A stretch of 64,000 nucleotides of DNA, from positions 3,410,001 through 3,474,000 of the forward strand of contig OY970336.1 in the NCBI GenBank assembly GCA_963717455.1. Reading direction: 5' to 3'. Positions 19,216 through 29,449 of the stretch are shown here, one piece after another. Numbering within the stretch: the stretch's first letter is position 1; each line of letters opens with the position of its first letter. The notes under the pieces are model-generated. The model was not told the origin of the DNA and searched no databases. It worked only from the letters and a program-made list of their open reading frames with translations. The translations under genes were made by a program, and so were the position numbers. This DNA comes from Bog-473 sp963717455. GTDB lineage: Bacteria; Actinomycetota; Acidimicrobiia; Acidimicrobiales; RAAP-2.

Positions 19216-21048
19216 CTAGCTCGGTGAGGGGTTGGCTGCCTCGCCGGGCTGGCCCGACGAGCCCGGAGGCGGCACGACGACGCGAATCCCGAGCTCGGCC
19301 AGGGCGGCGGGCGGCAGCGGCGTCGGCGCACCGGTCAGGAGGTCGGCGCCGGACTGGGTCTTGGGGTAGGCGATGACCTCGCGGATGTTCTCCTCCCCCG
19401 CCAGGATGGCGGCCAGGCGGTCGATGCCGAACGCGAACCCGGCGTGCGGCGGCGCCCCGTAGCGGAACGCGCCCAGCAGGAACCCGAAGCGGGCCTCGGC
19501 CTCCGCGGGCGCGATCCCCAGGGCCGAGAACACCTGCGACTGGATGTCCCCGCGATGGATACGCACACTCCCCGATCCGAGCTCCCACCCGTTGAGCACG
19601 AGGTCGTAGGCCTGGGAGCGCACCGACAGCGGGTCGGTCGAGCAGCTTCGGCAGGTCCTCCGCATACGGCATGGTGAACGGGTGGTGGGCCGGCTGCGGA
19701 TTGCCGTCGGCGCCGATGCCCTCGAACATGGGGAAGTCGACGACCCAGACGTATCGATGGGGGCCCTGGCCGACCGGGGGCGACCCGATGGCGCTGCGCA
19801 GCGTGCCGAGCACCGTGCACGCGGTCTTGTACTCGTCGGAGACGGCCAGGATGAGGTCCCCCGCTGCCGCCTGCGTCTGTGCCAGGACGCGCACCACTTC
19901 GTGCTCCGAGAGGTGCCGTACGAGCGGGCCGTCCAGCGCGGTCGCCTCACCGTCGACCACCCGGAACCAGGCCAGGCCCGCGGCGCCCGCCCTCTTGGCC
20001 TGCTCGGTGAGCTCGTCGAGCCGGGAGCGGGGGAAGAGCGGCGCCCTCGGGCACCACCAGCGCCTTGACCGTCGGGGAGGAGAAGGCCTTCACCTGGGTC
20101 CCCTCGAAGACCTCGGTCAGGTCGACCAGCTCCATCGCCGAAGCGCAGGTCGGGCTTGTCGGTGCCGTAGCGGTCGAGTGCGTCGGCCCACGTCATGCGC
20201 TCGATGGGCGGGGGCCGCTCCCCCGTCGCCGCCTCGGCCGCATCGAGCACGGCCTCGGAGACGAAGGCCATGACGTCGTCCTGGCTGGCGAAGGAGCACT
20301 CCATGTCGAGCTGGCTGAACTCGAACTGGCGGTCGGCGCGCAGGTCCTCGTCGCGCAGGCAACGGGCGATCTGGAAGTAGCGGTCGAAGCCGCCCACCAT
20401 GAGGAGCTGCTTGGCCAGCTGCGGGCTCTGCGGCAGCGCGTAGAAGGAGCCGTGGTGCAGGCGCGCCGGGACGGAGAACTCCCGCGATCCCTCCGGTGTC
20501 GGCGCCCACAGCAGCGGCGTCTCGATCTCGGCGAAGCCCTGGCGCTCCATGGCCGCCCGGATGGCCGCGTTGACCCGGGAGCGCAGCCGCAGGTTGCGCT
20601 GCATGCGCGGCCGGCGCAGGTCGACGTAGCGGTAGCGCAGGCGCACGGGCTCGTCGGCCTCGGCCCGGTCGTCGACGGAGAACGGTGGCGGCTCGGCCTC
20701 GTTGAGGACCTCGACGGTGCAGTCGCCGATCTCGATCTCCCCGGTGCCGATGCCCGGGTTCACGGTGCCCTCGGGCCGCTCCCGGACGGTGCCGGTCACG
20801 GCGACCACCCACTCGTGGCGCACGTCGGTGGCGTGGTCGATGACGCACTGCACGATGCCCGAGTGGTCGCGCAGGTCGACGAAGGCGAGGTGCTCCCCGT
20901 GCTCGCGCCGCCGGGCCACCCAGCCGCACAGCCGTACCTTCGTGCCCACGTCGGCCCGCCGCAGGACGCCGCACAGGTGCGTGCGCATGGCGGTGGGGCG
21001 GTTCGCGCCGCGCTCCTCGCCGGCGTGATCGTCGTCCGTGGGGGTCAT
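19216..21048 (-). CDS. aspS: Aspartyl-tRNA synthetase (three frameshifts)
   Basis: Bacterial-type AspRS, class II. Order: OB-fold anticodon domain (THLCGVLRRADVGTKVRLCGWVARRREHG), class II motif 1/2 (EIETPLLWAPTPEGSREF, FYALPQSPQLAKQLLMVGGFDRYFQIARCFRDED-like with CLRDED), GAD insertion domain, motif 3 (GFAFGIDRLAAILAG) and C-terminal tail. Frame breaks at 20136 (extra G; repair gives PDLRFGMELVDLTEVFEG), near 20035-20040 (one extra C in a run of five on the coding strand) and 19639 (extra G; repair gives LPKLLTDPLSVRSQAYDL). ATG 21048 overlaps the hisS stop (ATGA). Whether it is discriminating or also charges tRNA-Asn cannot be told; no gatCAB is in the window. Confidence 0.88.
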   Translation of the reverse strand: MTPTDDDHAGEERGANRPTAMRTHLCGVLRRADVGTKVRLCGWVARRREHGEHLAFVDLRDHSGIVQCVIDHATDVRHEWVVAVTGTVRERPEGTVNPGIGTGEIEIGDCTVEVLNEAEPPPFSVDDRAEADEPVRLRYRYVDLRRPRMQRNLRLRSRVNAAIRAAMERQGFAEIETPLLWAPTPEGSREFSVPARLHHGSFYALPQSPQLAKQLLMVGGFDRYFQIARCLRDEDLRADRQFEFSQLDMECSFASQDDVMAFVSEAVLDAAEAATGERPPPIERMTWADALDRYGTDKPDLRFGDGAGRPDRGLRGDPGEGLLLPDGQGAGGARGRRSSPAPGSTSSPSRPRGRAPRAWPGSGWSTVRRPRWTARSYGTSRSTKWCASWHRRRRQRGTSSWPSPTSTRPRARCSARCAAPSGRPRSARAPIDTSGSSTSPCSRASAPTAIRSRPTTRSPCRMRRTCRSCSTDPLSVRSQAYDLVLNGWELGSGSVRIHRGDIQSQVFSALGIAPAEAEARFGFLLGAFRYGAPPHAGFAFGIDRLAAILAGEENIREVIAYPKTQSGADLLTGAPTPLPPAALAELGIRVVVPPPGSSGQPGEAANPSPS

Positions 21049-22450
21049 GGCGTGTCGGTCTCGGAGCGGGGTTGGAGGTGGGGATGGAGGTGCCGGTCGA
21101 CGTCGTTGTCCGATCCCTCGGCGAACGCCGCGTTGGCGAGAAAGCTCTTGAGCTCGTCCACAATGGCAGGCCGGGGCACCGTGCGCTGCTCGTCGTCGCT
21201 GCGCAGGGGCCGCAGCCCGACCGTCCCCTCGGCGACCTCCTGGGGCCCGACCACCAGCGCCACCAGGGCCCCCGAGCGGTCGGCCGACTTGATCTGGGAC
21301 TTCATGGAGCGGTCGCCGAACGCCCGGTCGGCCCGCAGGCCGGCCCGGCGCAGCTCGGCCGTCAGCGCCAGGGCGGCCTCCCCTCCTGCCGTGTCGATGA
21401 CGTAGGCGTGCAAGCGGCCGCGCCGCCACGGCGGCCACGGTGGAGAAGACGCCCTCGGCGTCGCAGGCCATGCAGCACCCGCTCGACGCCGATGCCGAAC
21501 CCGATGCCCGGTGTCGGGTCGCCGCCGAGCAGCTCGACCAGGCCGTCGTAGCGGCCGCCGCCGCCGATGCCGTTCTGCGCCGCGTCGAGCGCGTCGGCGG
21601 CGAACTCGAACGTGGTGCGGGTGTAGTAGTCGAAGCCGCGCACGAGGCGGTGGTCGATCGTGTACTCGACGCCGAGGGAATCGAGGCCGGCGCGCACCCG
21701 GGCGAAGTGGGCGGCGCAGGGGTCGCAGAGGTGGTCCAGGAAGCGTGGCGCGTCGGCGGTGGCCGCCCGGCACTCAGGGCGTCTTGCAGTCGAGCACCCG
21801 CAGCGGGTTCTCCAGGTGGCGGGCCCGGTGCGCGGCGCACAGCTGGTCGGCGCGGTCGGCCAGGAACGCACCGAGGAGCGCCACGTAGCCGGGCTTGCAG
21901 ACGCCGTCGCCCATGGAGTGCAGCTTGAGCGTGACCTCGCGCAGGCCGAGCCCGGCGAAGAAGTCGTGGGCCAGCGAGACGACCTCGACGTCGAGGTCGG
22001 CGTCGGCGGGGCCGAGCGCCTCCACGCCCAGCTGGTGGTGCTGGCGGTAGCGGCCGTGCTGGGGGTTCTCGTGGCGGAACGACGGCGCCACGTACCAGGC
22101 CTTCCAGGGCGGCACCGGGTGGTGCTGGACGAAGGCGCGGGCGATCGGCGCCGTCCCCTCGGGCCGCAGCGCCATCAGCTGGCCGTCGCGGTCCTCGAAG
22201 ACGTACATCTCCTTGCCGACGACCTCGCTCTCCTCGCCGATGCCGCGCAGGAAGACGCCGGCATGCTCGATCATGGGCGTGAGCGTCAGGCCGTAGCCGG
22301 CGCCCTCGACGAGCACGGCGAAGCGGCGCAGCGCGTCCTCCCAGCGGGCGGACTCGGGCCACAGCACGTCGTGCATGCCCTTGGGCGTGCGGGGCGGGGC
22401 CGGGGCCGGGGCCGGGGCCGTCTCGGGCGCGCGACGACATCCTCGGTCAC
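21045..22450 (-). CDS. hisS: Histidyl-tRNA synthetase (frameshifted)
   Basis: Class II synthetase. Motifs: PKGMHDVLWPES near the start, LMALRPEGTAPIARAF (motif 2 region), FRHENPQHGRYRQHHQLGVE, GGGGRYDGLVELLGG (HisA motif) and the C-terminal anticodon domain (LHAYVIDTAGGEAALALTAELR...QIKSADRSGALVALVVG). A stop appears at 21778-21780 only because of one extra base; dropping it gives LDCKTPECRAATADAPRFLDHLCDPC. Other breaks lie near 21465 (after GVERVL) and near 21420. The N-terminus is also shifted within a CCGGCC low-complexity run (22390-22430), so GTG 22450 is the likely start but uncertain. It follows relA by 16 bp. Confidence 0.85.
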
Positions 22451-22466
22451 TCGGCGCTCCCCATGG

Positions 22467-24717
22467 TCAGGCTTTCTTGCCAGGAAGCTGACGATAGGCG
22501 TCGAAGACCCCGTCGAGGTGCTTCAGCGCGCTGATCAGTGAGTGCAGGTGGGTCGGGTCGGCCAGCTCGACGTCGAAGGCCATCCGGCTGACCCGGTCCG
22601 GCGTCGTGGCGGTACGGGCGGCGACGATGTTGAGGTGGTGCTCGGAGACGACCCGTGACACGTCGGCCAGGAGGCGGGCGCGGTCGAAGGCCTGGACCTC
22701 GATCGTGGCCACGAACACCCCGTCGTTGCCCCGGTCCCACTCGACCTCGATCAGGCGCTCCCGGGAGCGGTCGGCCAATGCCGTTGCGTTGGCGCAGTCG
22801 GCCCGGTGCACCGAGACGCCGCGGCCCTGGGTGACGAAGCCGACGATCTGGTCGCCGGGCACCGGCGTGCAGCAGCGCGCCAGGTGGATCATGACGTCGT
22901 CGAGCCCCTCGACGTAGACCCCCGTGCCGGTGCGGCGCCCCTGGCGGGGCCGGCTCGCCCCGGGGACGGCGATCGTCGGGAGCTGCTCGTCGGCCGTCCC
23001 CCCGCCCCGCAACGCCTTGGTCAGGCGCTGCACGATGGACTGGGCGGAGACCTGGTTCTCGCCGATCGACGCGTAGAGCGCATCGAGGTCGGCGAGGTTC
23101 ATCGACTCGGCCACCTCTTGGAGCGCGGAGGAGCCCAGGAGCTTGTGCAGGGGCAGGCCGTCCCGCCGCAGCGCGCGTGCCCAGCTCCTCGCGGCCGTTC
23201 TCTATCGCGTCCTCCCGCCGTTCACGGGAGAACCACTGTCGGATCTTGCTGCGGGCGCGGGTGGAGGCGATGATCTGGAGCCAGTCCCGAGACGGACCGG
23301 CGGTGGGCGACTTGGACGTGAAGATCTCCACGGTGTCGGCGGACGTCAGCTGCGTCTCGAGCGGCACGAGCCGGCCGTTCACCCGGGCGCCGATGCAGCG
23401 GTGCCCGACCTCGGTGTGGATGGCGTAGGCGAAGTCGACCGGCGTCGAGCGGGCCGGGAGCGCGATGACCTTGCCCTTGGGCGTGAAGACGTAGACCTCG
23501 TCCTGCTCGAGGTCGAGCTTGAGGGCCTCGAGGAACTCGATCGGGTCGTCCGTCTGGCGGTCCACGTCGGCGATGCGCTGGAGCCACGCCATCTCCGAGG
23601 AATGGTCCTCCTTGGACTTGTAGCCCCAGTGCGCCGCGATGCCGTACTCGGCCCGGTGGTGCATCTCGAAGGTGCGGATCTGCACCTCGACCGGCTTGCC
23701 GTCGAGCCCGATGACCGTCGTGTGCAGCGACTGGTACATGTTGAACTTGGGCGTGTTGATGTAGTCCTTGAAGCGCCCGTGCACCGGGGCCCAGATGGCG
23801 TGGATGGCGCCGAGCGCCGCCCAGCAGTCCTTCTCGGAGTCGACGACGACGCGGATGGCGACCAGGTCGTTGATGTCGTCGAACTCCTTGCCCCGCACCA
23901 CCATCTTCTCGTAGATCGACCACAGGTGCTTCGGGCGGCCGGTGACGTCGGCGGCGATGCCCATCTCGTCGAGGCGCTGGCGCACATGGACGAGGACCCG
24001 CTCGAGGTACTCCTCGCGCTGGGGCGCCCGGGCCGCCACCATCTGCTCGATCTCGGCATAGCGCTTGGGGTGCAGCGTGGCGAAGGCGAGGTCCTCGAGC
24101 TGCCACCGCACCTGTTGCACGCCGAGGCGGTGGGCCAACGGCGCGTAGACGTCGAAGGTCTCCTGGGCCGTGCGGCGCTGCTTCCACTCCGGCATCACGG
24201 CCAGCGTGCGCATGTTGTGCAGCCGGTCGGCCAGCTTGATCAGCAGGACCCGCCAGTCGTCCGCCATGGCGACGAGCATCTTGCGGATGGTGGCGGCCTG
24301 CTGGGCCTCCTTCGAGTTGAACTGGAGGCGGTCGAGCTTGGTCACGCCGTCGACGACCCGCGCCACCCCCTCGCCGAACGTCTGCTCGATCGTCTCGAGC
24401 GTCAGCCCCGTGTCCTCCACCGCGTCGTGCAGGAGCGCGGCCGCCACGGTCTGGGCGTCGAGGCCCAGCTCGGCCACGATCGTCGCCACCGCCACCGGGT
24501 GCGTGATGTAGGGCTCGCCGGAGCGCCGGAACTGGCCCTCGTGGGCGGTGAGCGCGATCCGCCCCGCCTCGACGATGAGCGTCGTGTCCTCCTCCGGTCG
24601 GTGCAGGGAGAACTCGGTCTGCAGCGGCACCAAGAGGTCGCGGAGCGCCCGCTCCTGAGCCTGCTCGGCCTCGAGCTCTGGGGCGTCCGTGGAAGTCACC
24701 CGGGTGAGGGCCACCAT
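22467..24717 (-). CDS. relA: Bifunctional (p)ppGpp synthetase/hydrolase Rel
   Basis: Stringent-response enzyme that makes and degrades (p)ppGpp. Domains in order: HD hydrolase (YITHPVAVATIVAELGLD, AALLHDAVEDTGLT; the HDAVED metal site is intact), synthetase (MVVRGKEFDDINDLVAIRV, FNMYQSLHTTVIGLDGKPVEVQIRT, HHRAEYGIAAHWGYK), TGS (VYVFTPKGKVIALPA, DFAYAIHTEVGHRCIGA), helical/zinc-finger region and C-terminal ACT (FVATIEVQAFDRARLLADVS). One extra base near 23170 (repair gives EELGRALRRDGLPLHK) breaks the frame. ATG 24717. About 750 residues, the normal size for actinobacterial Rel. Confidence 0.9.
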
Positions 24718-24787
24718 CCATCTAGGCTACCCGTCTGGGCTCGCACCGGGAACGTCACGCGCCGCCCCGCCACGCCGCCTCAGCCGT

Positions 24788-26429
24788 TCAGCGCCGGCGC
24801 TTCTTGCCCCTGCTCTGGCGCGGCCGCGGGCCCTGCGGCTGACCCTGCTTCTGCCCGCCCGACGACGACGACGACCCGTCGCCCGCTCGTTCCATCTCCG
24901 CCGCGCCCGTGCCGCCTCCGCTGCCGTTGCCGCTGCCCGCGCCGCTCCCCGAGCCCGGCCGGATCGGCCCGCTGCGCTTGGTGCTGCCGGACTTCTGCGC
25001 GGCAGGGCCACCCCTGCCCCGGGACACCTGACCGGACGGCGGCCACGCTCATCTGGGTGCTCATGGTGGCCGCGTCGAGGGCGGAGTACGACCCCTCCGA
25101 CTCGCCCCGCTTGCTGCAGGCGCTTGGCGATGGCGACCCAGCGCTCCTCGCGCTCCTTCATCATGGACAAGACCGGTGCGGCGATGAAGATCGACGAGTA
25201 GGCACCCGAGAGCAGGCCGACGAAGAGGGCCAGGCCGTAGGACTGCAGCGTCGTCGCGCCCAGGAACTGGGCGCCGATGACCAGGATCGCCAGCACGGGG
25301 ATGATGGCCACCATCGACGTGTTGATCGACCGGGCCAGGGTCTGGTTCATGGACAGGTTGATCAGCTGCGGGTAGGTCAGGCGCCCGCTGCTGCCGATGC
25401 CTCTCGTGTTGTCGCGCACGCGGTCGAACACCACCACCGTGTCGTAGAGGGAGTACCCGAGGATGGTCAGGATGGCGACGACGGTGTCCGGCGTGACCTG
25501 GAAGCCGAAGATGGAATAGATGCCGATGGCAATCAGCACGTCGTGGATCATGGCGATGAAAGCGGCCAGGGCCATCTTCGGCTCGAAGCGGATGCTGATG
25601 TAGATCGCCACCACGATGAAGAAGATGATCAGGGCCTCGATCGCCTTGTTGGTGATGGAGGAGCCCCAGGTCGGGCCGACGGTGGTGATGCTGATCTTGT
25701 CGGTGACCGTTTTGGGGATGGCACCGGCCGGGAGCGTGGTCGTCGTCGCGGGCGCCGAGGTCGTCGTCGCGCCCGCCGCGCCCGCCTTGGCCGTGGTCGT
25801 GGTCGTGGGCTTGGCCGTCGTCGTGGTCGTCGGCGGCGCCGGGGGGGCATGGGCGGCGGTCAGCGCCGAGCAATGCCTTCTGCACGTTCTTGCTCACGGC
25901 GTCCTGTTGGGCCTGCGAGAGCTTGTTGATGTCGGACTGGACGTTGAGCGTCTGCTTGCTCCCCGTGCCCAGCAACTCCACGGTCGGGTCGATCAGACCG
26001 GTGCCCTTCATGGCGTCGACGGCCTCGGTCTGGCGTCACGCCGGGCGCGGCGATGGTCCACTCCGTCCCGCCCTTGAACTCGATGCCCAGGTTCAGCCCG
26101 CCGCGCAGGATGATCGAGACGATCCCGAGCCACGATGATCGGCCGTCGAGATGCTGAACCAGATCCTCCGCTTGCCCACGAAGTCGAAGCGGGTCTCGCC
26201 GCGGTAGAGGCGGGCGATGGGGCCGTGACCCCGCCGGGGCTTGGCCAGCAGGGCCGCGGGCCGCGTCGTCGAGGCTGACGAGCTCCTCCTCGTCGAGGCC
26301 CTCGGTGTCGACGCTCTCCTCGAGCTGCTCGACGTCCTCTTCGCTCACGTCGTCGAGGGAGCTGCCGTCGCCGTCGTTCCGGCGGCCGTCGCCGTCGTTC
26401 CGGCGGCCGTCGCCGTCGCGGTCGCTCAC
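24788..26429 (-). CDS. secF: Protein translocase subunit SecF (about six frameshifts)
   Basis: Membrane partner of SecD; uses the proton gradient to finish export through SecYEG. Conserved parts: FDFVGKRRIWFSIS, RGGLNLGIEFKGGTEWTI, a Thr/Pro/Ala-rich periplasmic spacer (TTTTTAKPTTTTTAKAG), IIFFIVVAIYISIRFEPKMALAAFIAMIHDVL, ILGYSLYDTVVVFDRVRDN, SMNQTLARSINTSMV and a basic tail ending RGKKRRR. GTG 26429 overlaps the secD stop by GTGA. The N-terminus begins with an acidic low-complexity stretch that includes an 18-21 bp direct repeat (GDGRRND twice). Breaks lie near 26262, 26140, 26127, 26035, 25868, 25118 and 25035; 26140 is an extra G between C and A. Confidence 0.85.
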
Positions 26430-28048
26430 GAGCCGCCTCCCGCGCCGGCCCCGACCGGCAGGCTCTGGGCCTGCGGTCCGGCCCCGAGCCCGGTGGCGAT
26501 GCTGAACGCGCCCGTTCCCTGCAGGCGTGGGCTCTGGCCGAGGAGGATGACGAGCGGCCGGGTGTAGAACCAGGTGACCGCCATGTCCATGATCGTCGAG
26601 AGCCCGAGGAAGAAGGCGAAGCCCTTCACGTTCCCGACCGCGACGAAGTACAGGACGATGGCGGCGAGCAGTGACACGAAGTCGGCCGCCCACACCGTCC
26701 TCCACGCGCTCTTGAAGCCGCGGTCGACCGACGTGCGGATGGAGCGGCCCGATCTGGCCTCGTCTTTCAGTCGCTCGAAGTAGACGATGTAGGAGTCCAC
26801 GGTGATGCCGATGGAGACGATCAGTCCGGTGATGCCGGCGAGGTCGAAGCTGGGGGCGACCGAGGTGTGCCCGAGCGCCGAGATGATCGCCCACAGCATC
26901 ATCGCGGTCAGCACGAGTCCCGAGATCACCACCAGGCCCAGGGCCCGGTAGTAGAACAGCACGTAGAGCAGCACGAGGATGAGGCCGGCGATCCCCGCAC
27001 CGAGCCCGGCCACCAGCGCCGAGTGGCCGAGGGTGGCCGACACGGTCTCGGAGGTGGCGGCCTTCAGCGTGACGGGCAGCGCACCGAAGTTCATCGCCTG
27101 CGCCAGGTTCTGGGCGTCGGCCTGGGTCAGGCTGCCGGAGATCTCGCCCCTGCCCTGGAAGGACGTGAAGCCGGTCTGGGTGGGCTGGATGATCGGGGCC
27201 GAGTACACCTCGCCGTCGAGCTCGATGCCGAGCAGCTGGTGGAAGTTCTCCTGGGCCACCTTGTCCCACAACGCCGATCCGGCGGAACCGGCCAGCGTGT
27301 AATCGACCACCCAGGCGCCGGTCTGGTTCTGGGTCGCCGTCGCATTGGCGATGGAGCGCCCCGTCATCTGGGCCGGTCCGAGCACGCACCGAACCACGGC
27401 GCTGCCGTCGCACGCGCCCCCGATCCCTGGTAGGAGCACCGTGCTGGTGGCGTAACCGGGCTTCTCCACGCTCGTCGACGGGTAGGCGGCGTACTGCGTG
27501 TCGGGCGGCACGTTGTTCGACGAGTACCCCTGGGGCGAGTTGTTCGGGGTGACGTTGAGGTTGGCCGCCGTCAGCTGGGACGACGGGGTACAGGTGGGCA
27601 ACGTCTCGATGCCCCTCGGCAGGACCTTGTTCTTGTCCGCCTTCGGGGCCGCCTCCGGGTAGGCGAAGCAGAGCACCGGCCGGAAGTACATGCGCGCCGT
27701 CTGCCCGATCTGATTGAGGACCTGCTGGGCGTTGGTCACGCCGGGAATGGAGACCGAGATCTGGTTCTTGCCGGTGGTCTGCACCTGCGCACCGGACACA
27801 CCCAGGCCGTTGACCCGGAGGTTCAAGATGTTCACCGTCTCGTTGAGATCGGCCTGGCTGACGTTGTGACCCTCGGCCGTGTAGACGACCGCGACACCTC
27901 CGGCGAGGTCGAGTCCCAGTCGCGGCGACCATTTCGCGGCGAACACGGCGGCGAAGGAACCCAACGAGATCGCCACGACCACCAGGACGCTGATCAGGAG
28001 GTTGCGTCGCTGTCGTCGCTGGGCCCGGCCCCCCGACTTGGGGCTCAC
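26426..28048 (-). CDS. secD: Protein translocase subunit SecD
   Basis: 540 residues, intact. First membrane helix LLISVLVVVAISLGSFAAVF, then RLGLDLAGGVAVVYTAEG, the P1 head with NETVNILNLRVNGLGVSGAQVQ and ISVSIPGVTNAQQVLNQIGQTA, an enlarged periplasmic insert (about residues 140-260), and five C-terminal helices with GITGLIVSIGITVDSYIVYFERLKDEARSG and GFKSAWRT. Works with SecF and YajC. The GTG start overlaps the yajC stop; the stop overlaps secF. Codon use and completeness contrast with the damaged secF beside it. Confidence 0.93.
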   Translation of the reverse strand: MSPKSGGRAQRRQRRNLLISVLVVVAISLGSFAAVFAAKWSPRLGLDLAGGVAVVYTAEGHNVSQADLNETVNILNLRVNGLGVSGAQVQTTGKNQISVSIPGVTNAQQVLNQIGQTARMYFRPVLCFAYPEAAPKADKNKVLPRGIETLPTCTPSSQLTAANLNVTPNNSPQGYSSNNVPPDTQYAAYPSTSVEKPGYATSTVLLPGIGGACDGSAVVRCVLGPAQMTGRSIANATATQNQTGAWVVDYTLAGSAGSALWDKVAQENFHQLLGIELDGEVYSAPIIQPTQTGFTSFQGRGEISGSLTQADAQNLAQAMNFGALPVTLKAATSETVSATLGHSALVAGLGAGIAGLILVLLYVLFYYRALGLVVISGLVLTAMMLWAIISALGHTSVAPSFDLAGITGLIVSIGITVDSYIVYFERLKDEARSGRSIRTSVDRGFKSAWRTVWAADFVSLLAAIVLYFVAVGNVKGFAFFLGLSTIMDMAVTWFYTRPLVILLGQSPRLQGTGAFSIATGLGAGPQAQSLPVGAGAGGGS

Positions 28049-28563
28049 GCCTCTTCTGCCTCCTCGCCGTGCTCTCCCTTGCTGGGAGCACCATCACCCT
28101 TGCCCGAAGCACCGTCACCACCGACGTCGTCGATGTCGTCCGGTTCACCGGCGCGCTGGACGTCGTGCACGTCGTCCTCGACCGGTGCGTCGTCGATGCG
28201 CACGTCCTGAATCGGCTCGATCTTCCGGGCGATGGCCTGGCGGACGAAGACGATCCTGGTCGGTTGGGGGCCGTCGAGGTTCCCGTCGTCCCCCAACGCG
28301 CCGGTCAGGAGCGTGTAGCGGTCGCCGTGAATCTCGAGGACAGTGCCGATGACGCCGCCGACGGTCTGCACCTCGTCCCCCACCTCGATGTCGGAGCCCT
28401 TCGCCTGCCGCGCCGCTTGAGCCTTTCGCTGCTGGGGCCGGATGAAGAAGAAGTACCCGAGGACCCCGATCGCCACGAGGGGAAGCAGGGTGATCAGCGG
28501 GTTGCTCGATTTTGAGGAGGTGGCGGCGACCACGAGGTGGAGCAGCGCCGGGGTTGGTGTCAT
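28045..28563 (-). CDS. yajC: Preprotein translocase subunit YajC
   Basis: 172-residue single-span membrane protein that joins the SecDF complex. The helix is LITLLPLVAIGVLGYFFFIRPQQRKAQ; the cytosolic domain has GDEVQTVGGVIGTVLEIHGDRYTLLTG. The tail is long, acidic and Gly/Asp-rich, as in actinobacteria. First gene of the yajC-secD-secF-relA-hisS-aspS-rarA block. The leader contains a 7-bp inverted repeat TAGTGCC/GGCACTA at 28603-28609 and 28628-28634 that could form a hairpin in the mRNA or mark an operator. Confidence 0.92.
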   Translation of the reverse strand: MTPTPALLHLVVAATSSKSSNPLITLLPLVAIGVLGYFFFIRPQQRKAQAARQAKGSDIEVGDEVQTVGGVIGTVLEIHGDRYTLLTGALGDDGNLDGPQPTRIVFVRQAIARKIEPIQDVRIDDAPVEDDVHDVQRAGEPDDIDDVGGDGASGKGDGAPSKGEHGEEAEEA

Positions 28564-29098
28564 TGGGATCCTTGGACCTGAAACGGTTGCGAAGTGCCAC
28601 CCTAGTGCCTGGGTTCCTGCTCACTTGGGCACTACCGGGCTGGTTCGGCAGTCCCGCGCCCGCAGCTGTCGGGGAGGCCCGGCTGAGCCGGCATCCGACT
28701 CCCTGCTCGTGGCGCCGGCGAGCCGTGCCGCGCGCCCTCGCCCCAGGTGGCGGTGTCGTGAGGCGCCCGGCAGTGGTCGTCGGTGCCTGCAGAGGGGGCG
28801 CCGACGGCACTCGGGGAAAGAGCCGACATGCCGCGCCCGCAGGTGTCGCGTCGACGACGGGCGGACCGAGCGCCACTCGCCTCCCGGCGGGGATAACGGC
28901 GCAGTACCGCCAGTACGACGGCGTATGGAAGAGCGCAACCGAACTGCAACCCAAAACGGCCCCGGTTGCGACAGGTGGTGTGCAAAGTACCCCGCATCAG
29001 TAGAGCAGCCTCACGGTGATGGTCGTTCGGAGGGGGGCGACCGAGTGAGAGTCCGATGAAGGGGAACGGATTCTCGAATGGGGGAGCACCGGGGGGAA

Positions 29099-29190
29099 GG
29101 AGCAGCGAAGAGGTGCGCCGGCCTTGTGCCGCCGTCGGTCGGGGCAATCCGTGGGGAGCCGACGACCCGGGCCGGCGCACCTTTCGCTCC
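29099..29190. other. Long, bulged inverted repeat; candidate structured RNA
   Basis: Within the 886-bp gap between yajC and the response regulator (28564-29449, no supported gene), AGGTGCGCCGGCC at 29111-29123 pairs perfectly with 29170-29182. The stem extends outward (GGAGC...GAA against TTCGCTCC) to about 20 pairs with small bulges. An inner CGTCGG/CCGACG stem lies in the 46-base loop. No open frame fits. It has no T tract, so it is not a simple terminator. It could be a riboswitch-like leader, a small RNA or a mobile-element remnant. Strand is unknown. Confidence 0.5.
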
Positions 29191-29449
29191 CTGCACCGCT
29201 CGCCTCGTTCGATCTGATCTCCTGGCCGGGTCTGCGCCTCTTCGGCGTGCCTCTATCCGGCCTGGTGAGGCGGCTGCGGAGGGCGCCCGTGGGGCCCTGA
29301 GGACGGTGCAAAGGGGGCATCGGCCGGTCCGAGGGCCCGGATTTGTCGAACTGAGAGCCAATTCCGGCGCTGATCAGGACGTTCGCAATTCGACCAGGTT
29401 TCCTCCTAAACCGCTGGATCGTCTGTTTCCCCAGTACAGTTGCGGGCTA

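Noticed and set aside
23143..25929. A 928-residue plus-strand frame across relA and secF
   Set aside because: Antisense shadow; the minus-strand proteins are clearly RelA and SecF.
26340..26430. Short GACGGC repeats near the secF start as a CRISPR-like or regulatory array
   Set aside because: They encode the in-frame GDGRRND repeat of the SecF N-terminus and have no spacers.
29041..29260. A c-di-AMP (ydaO-type) riboswitch in the GGGGGAGC...GGGGGGAAGG region
   Set aside because: The conserved GGGUGAAUC and the downstream CAGCUAACCUCGUAGGC-type segments are missing.
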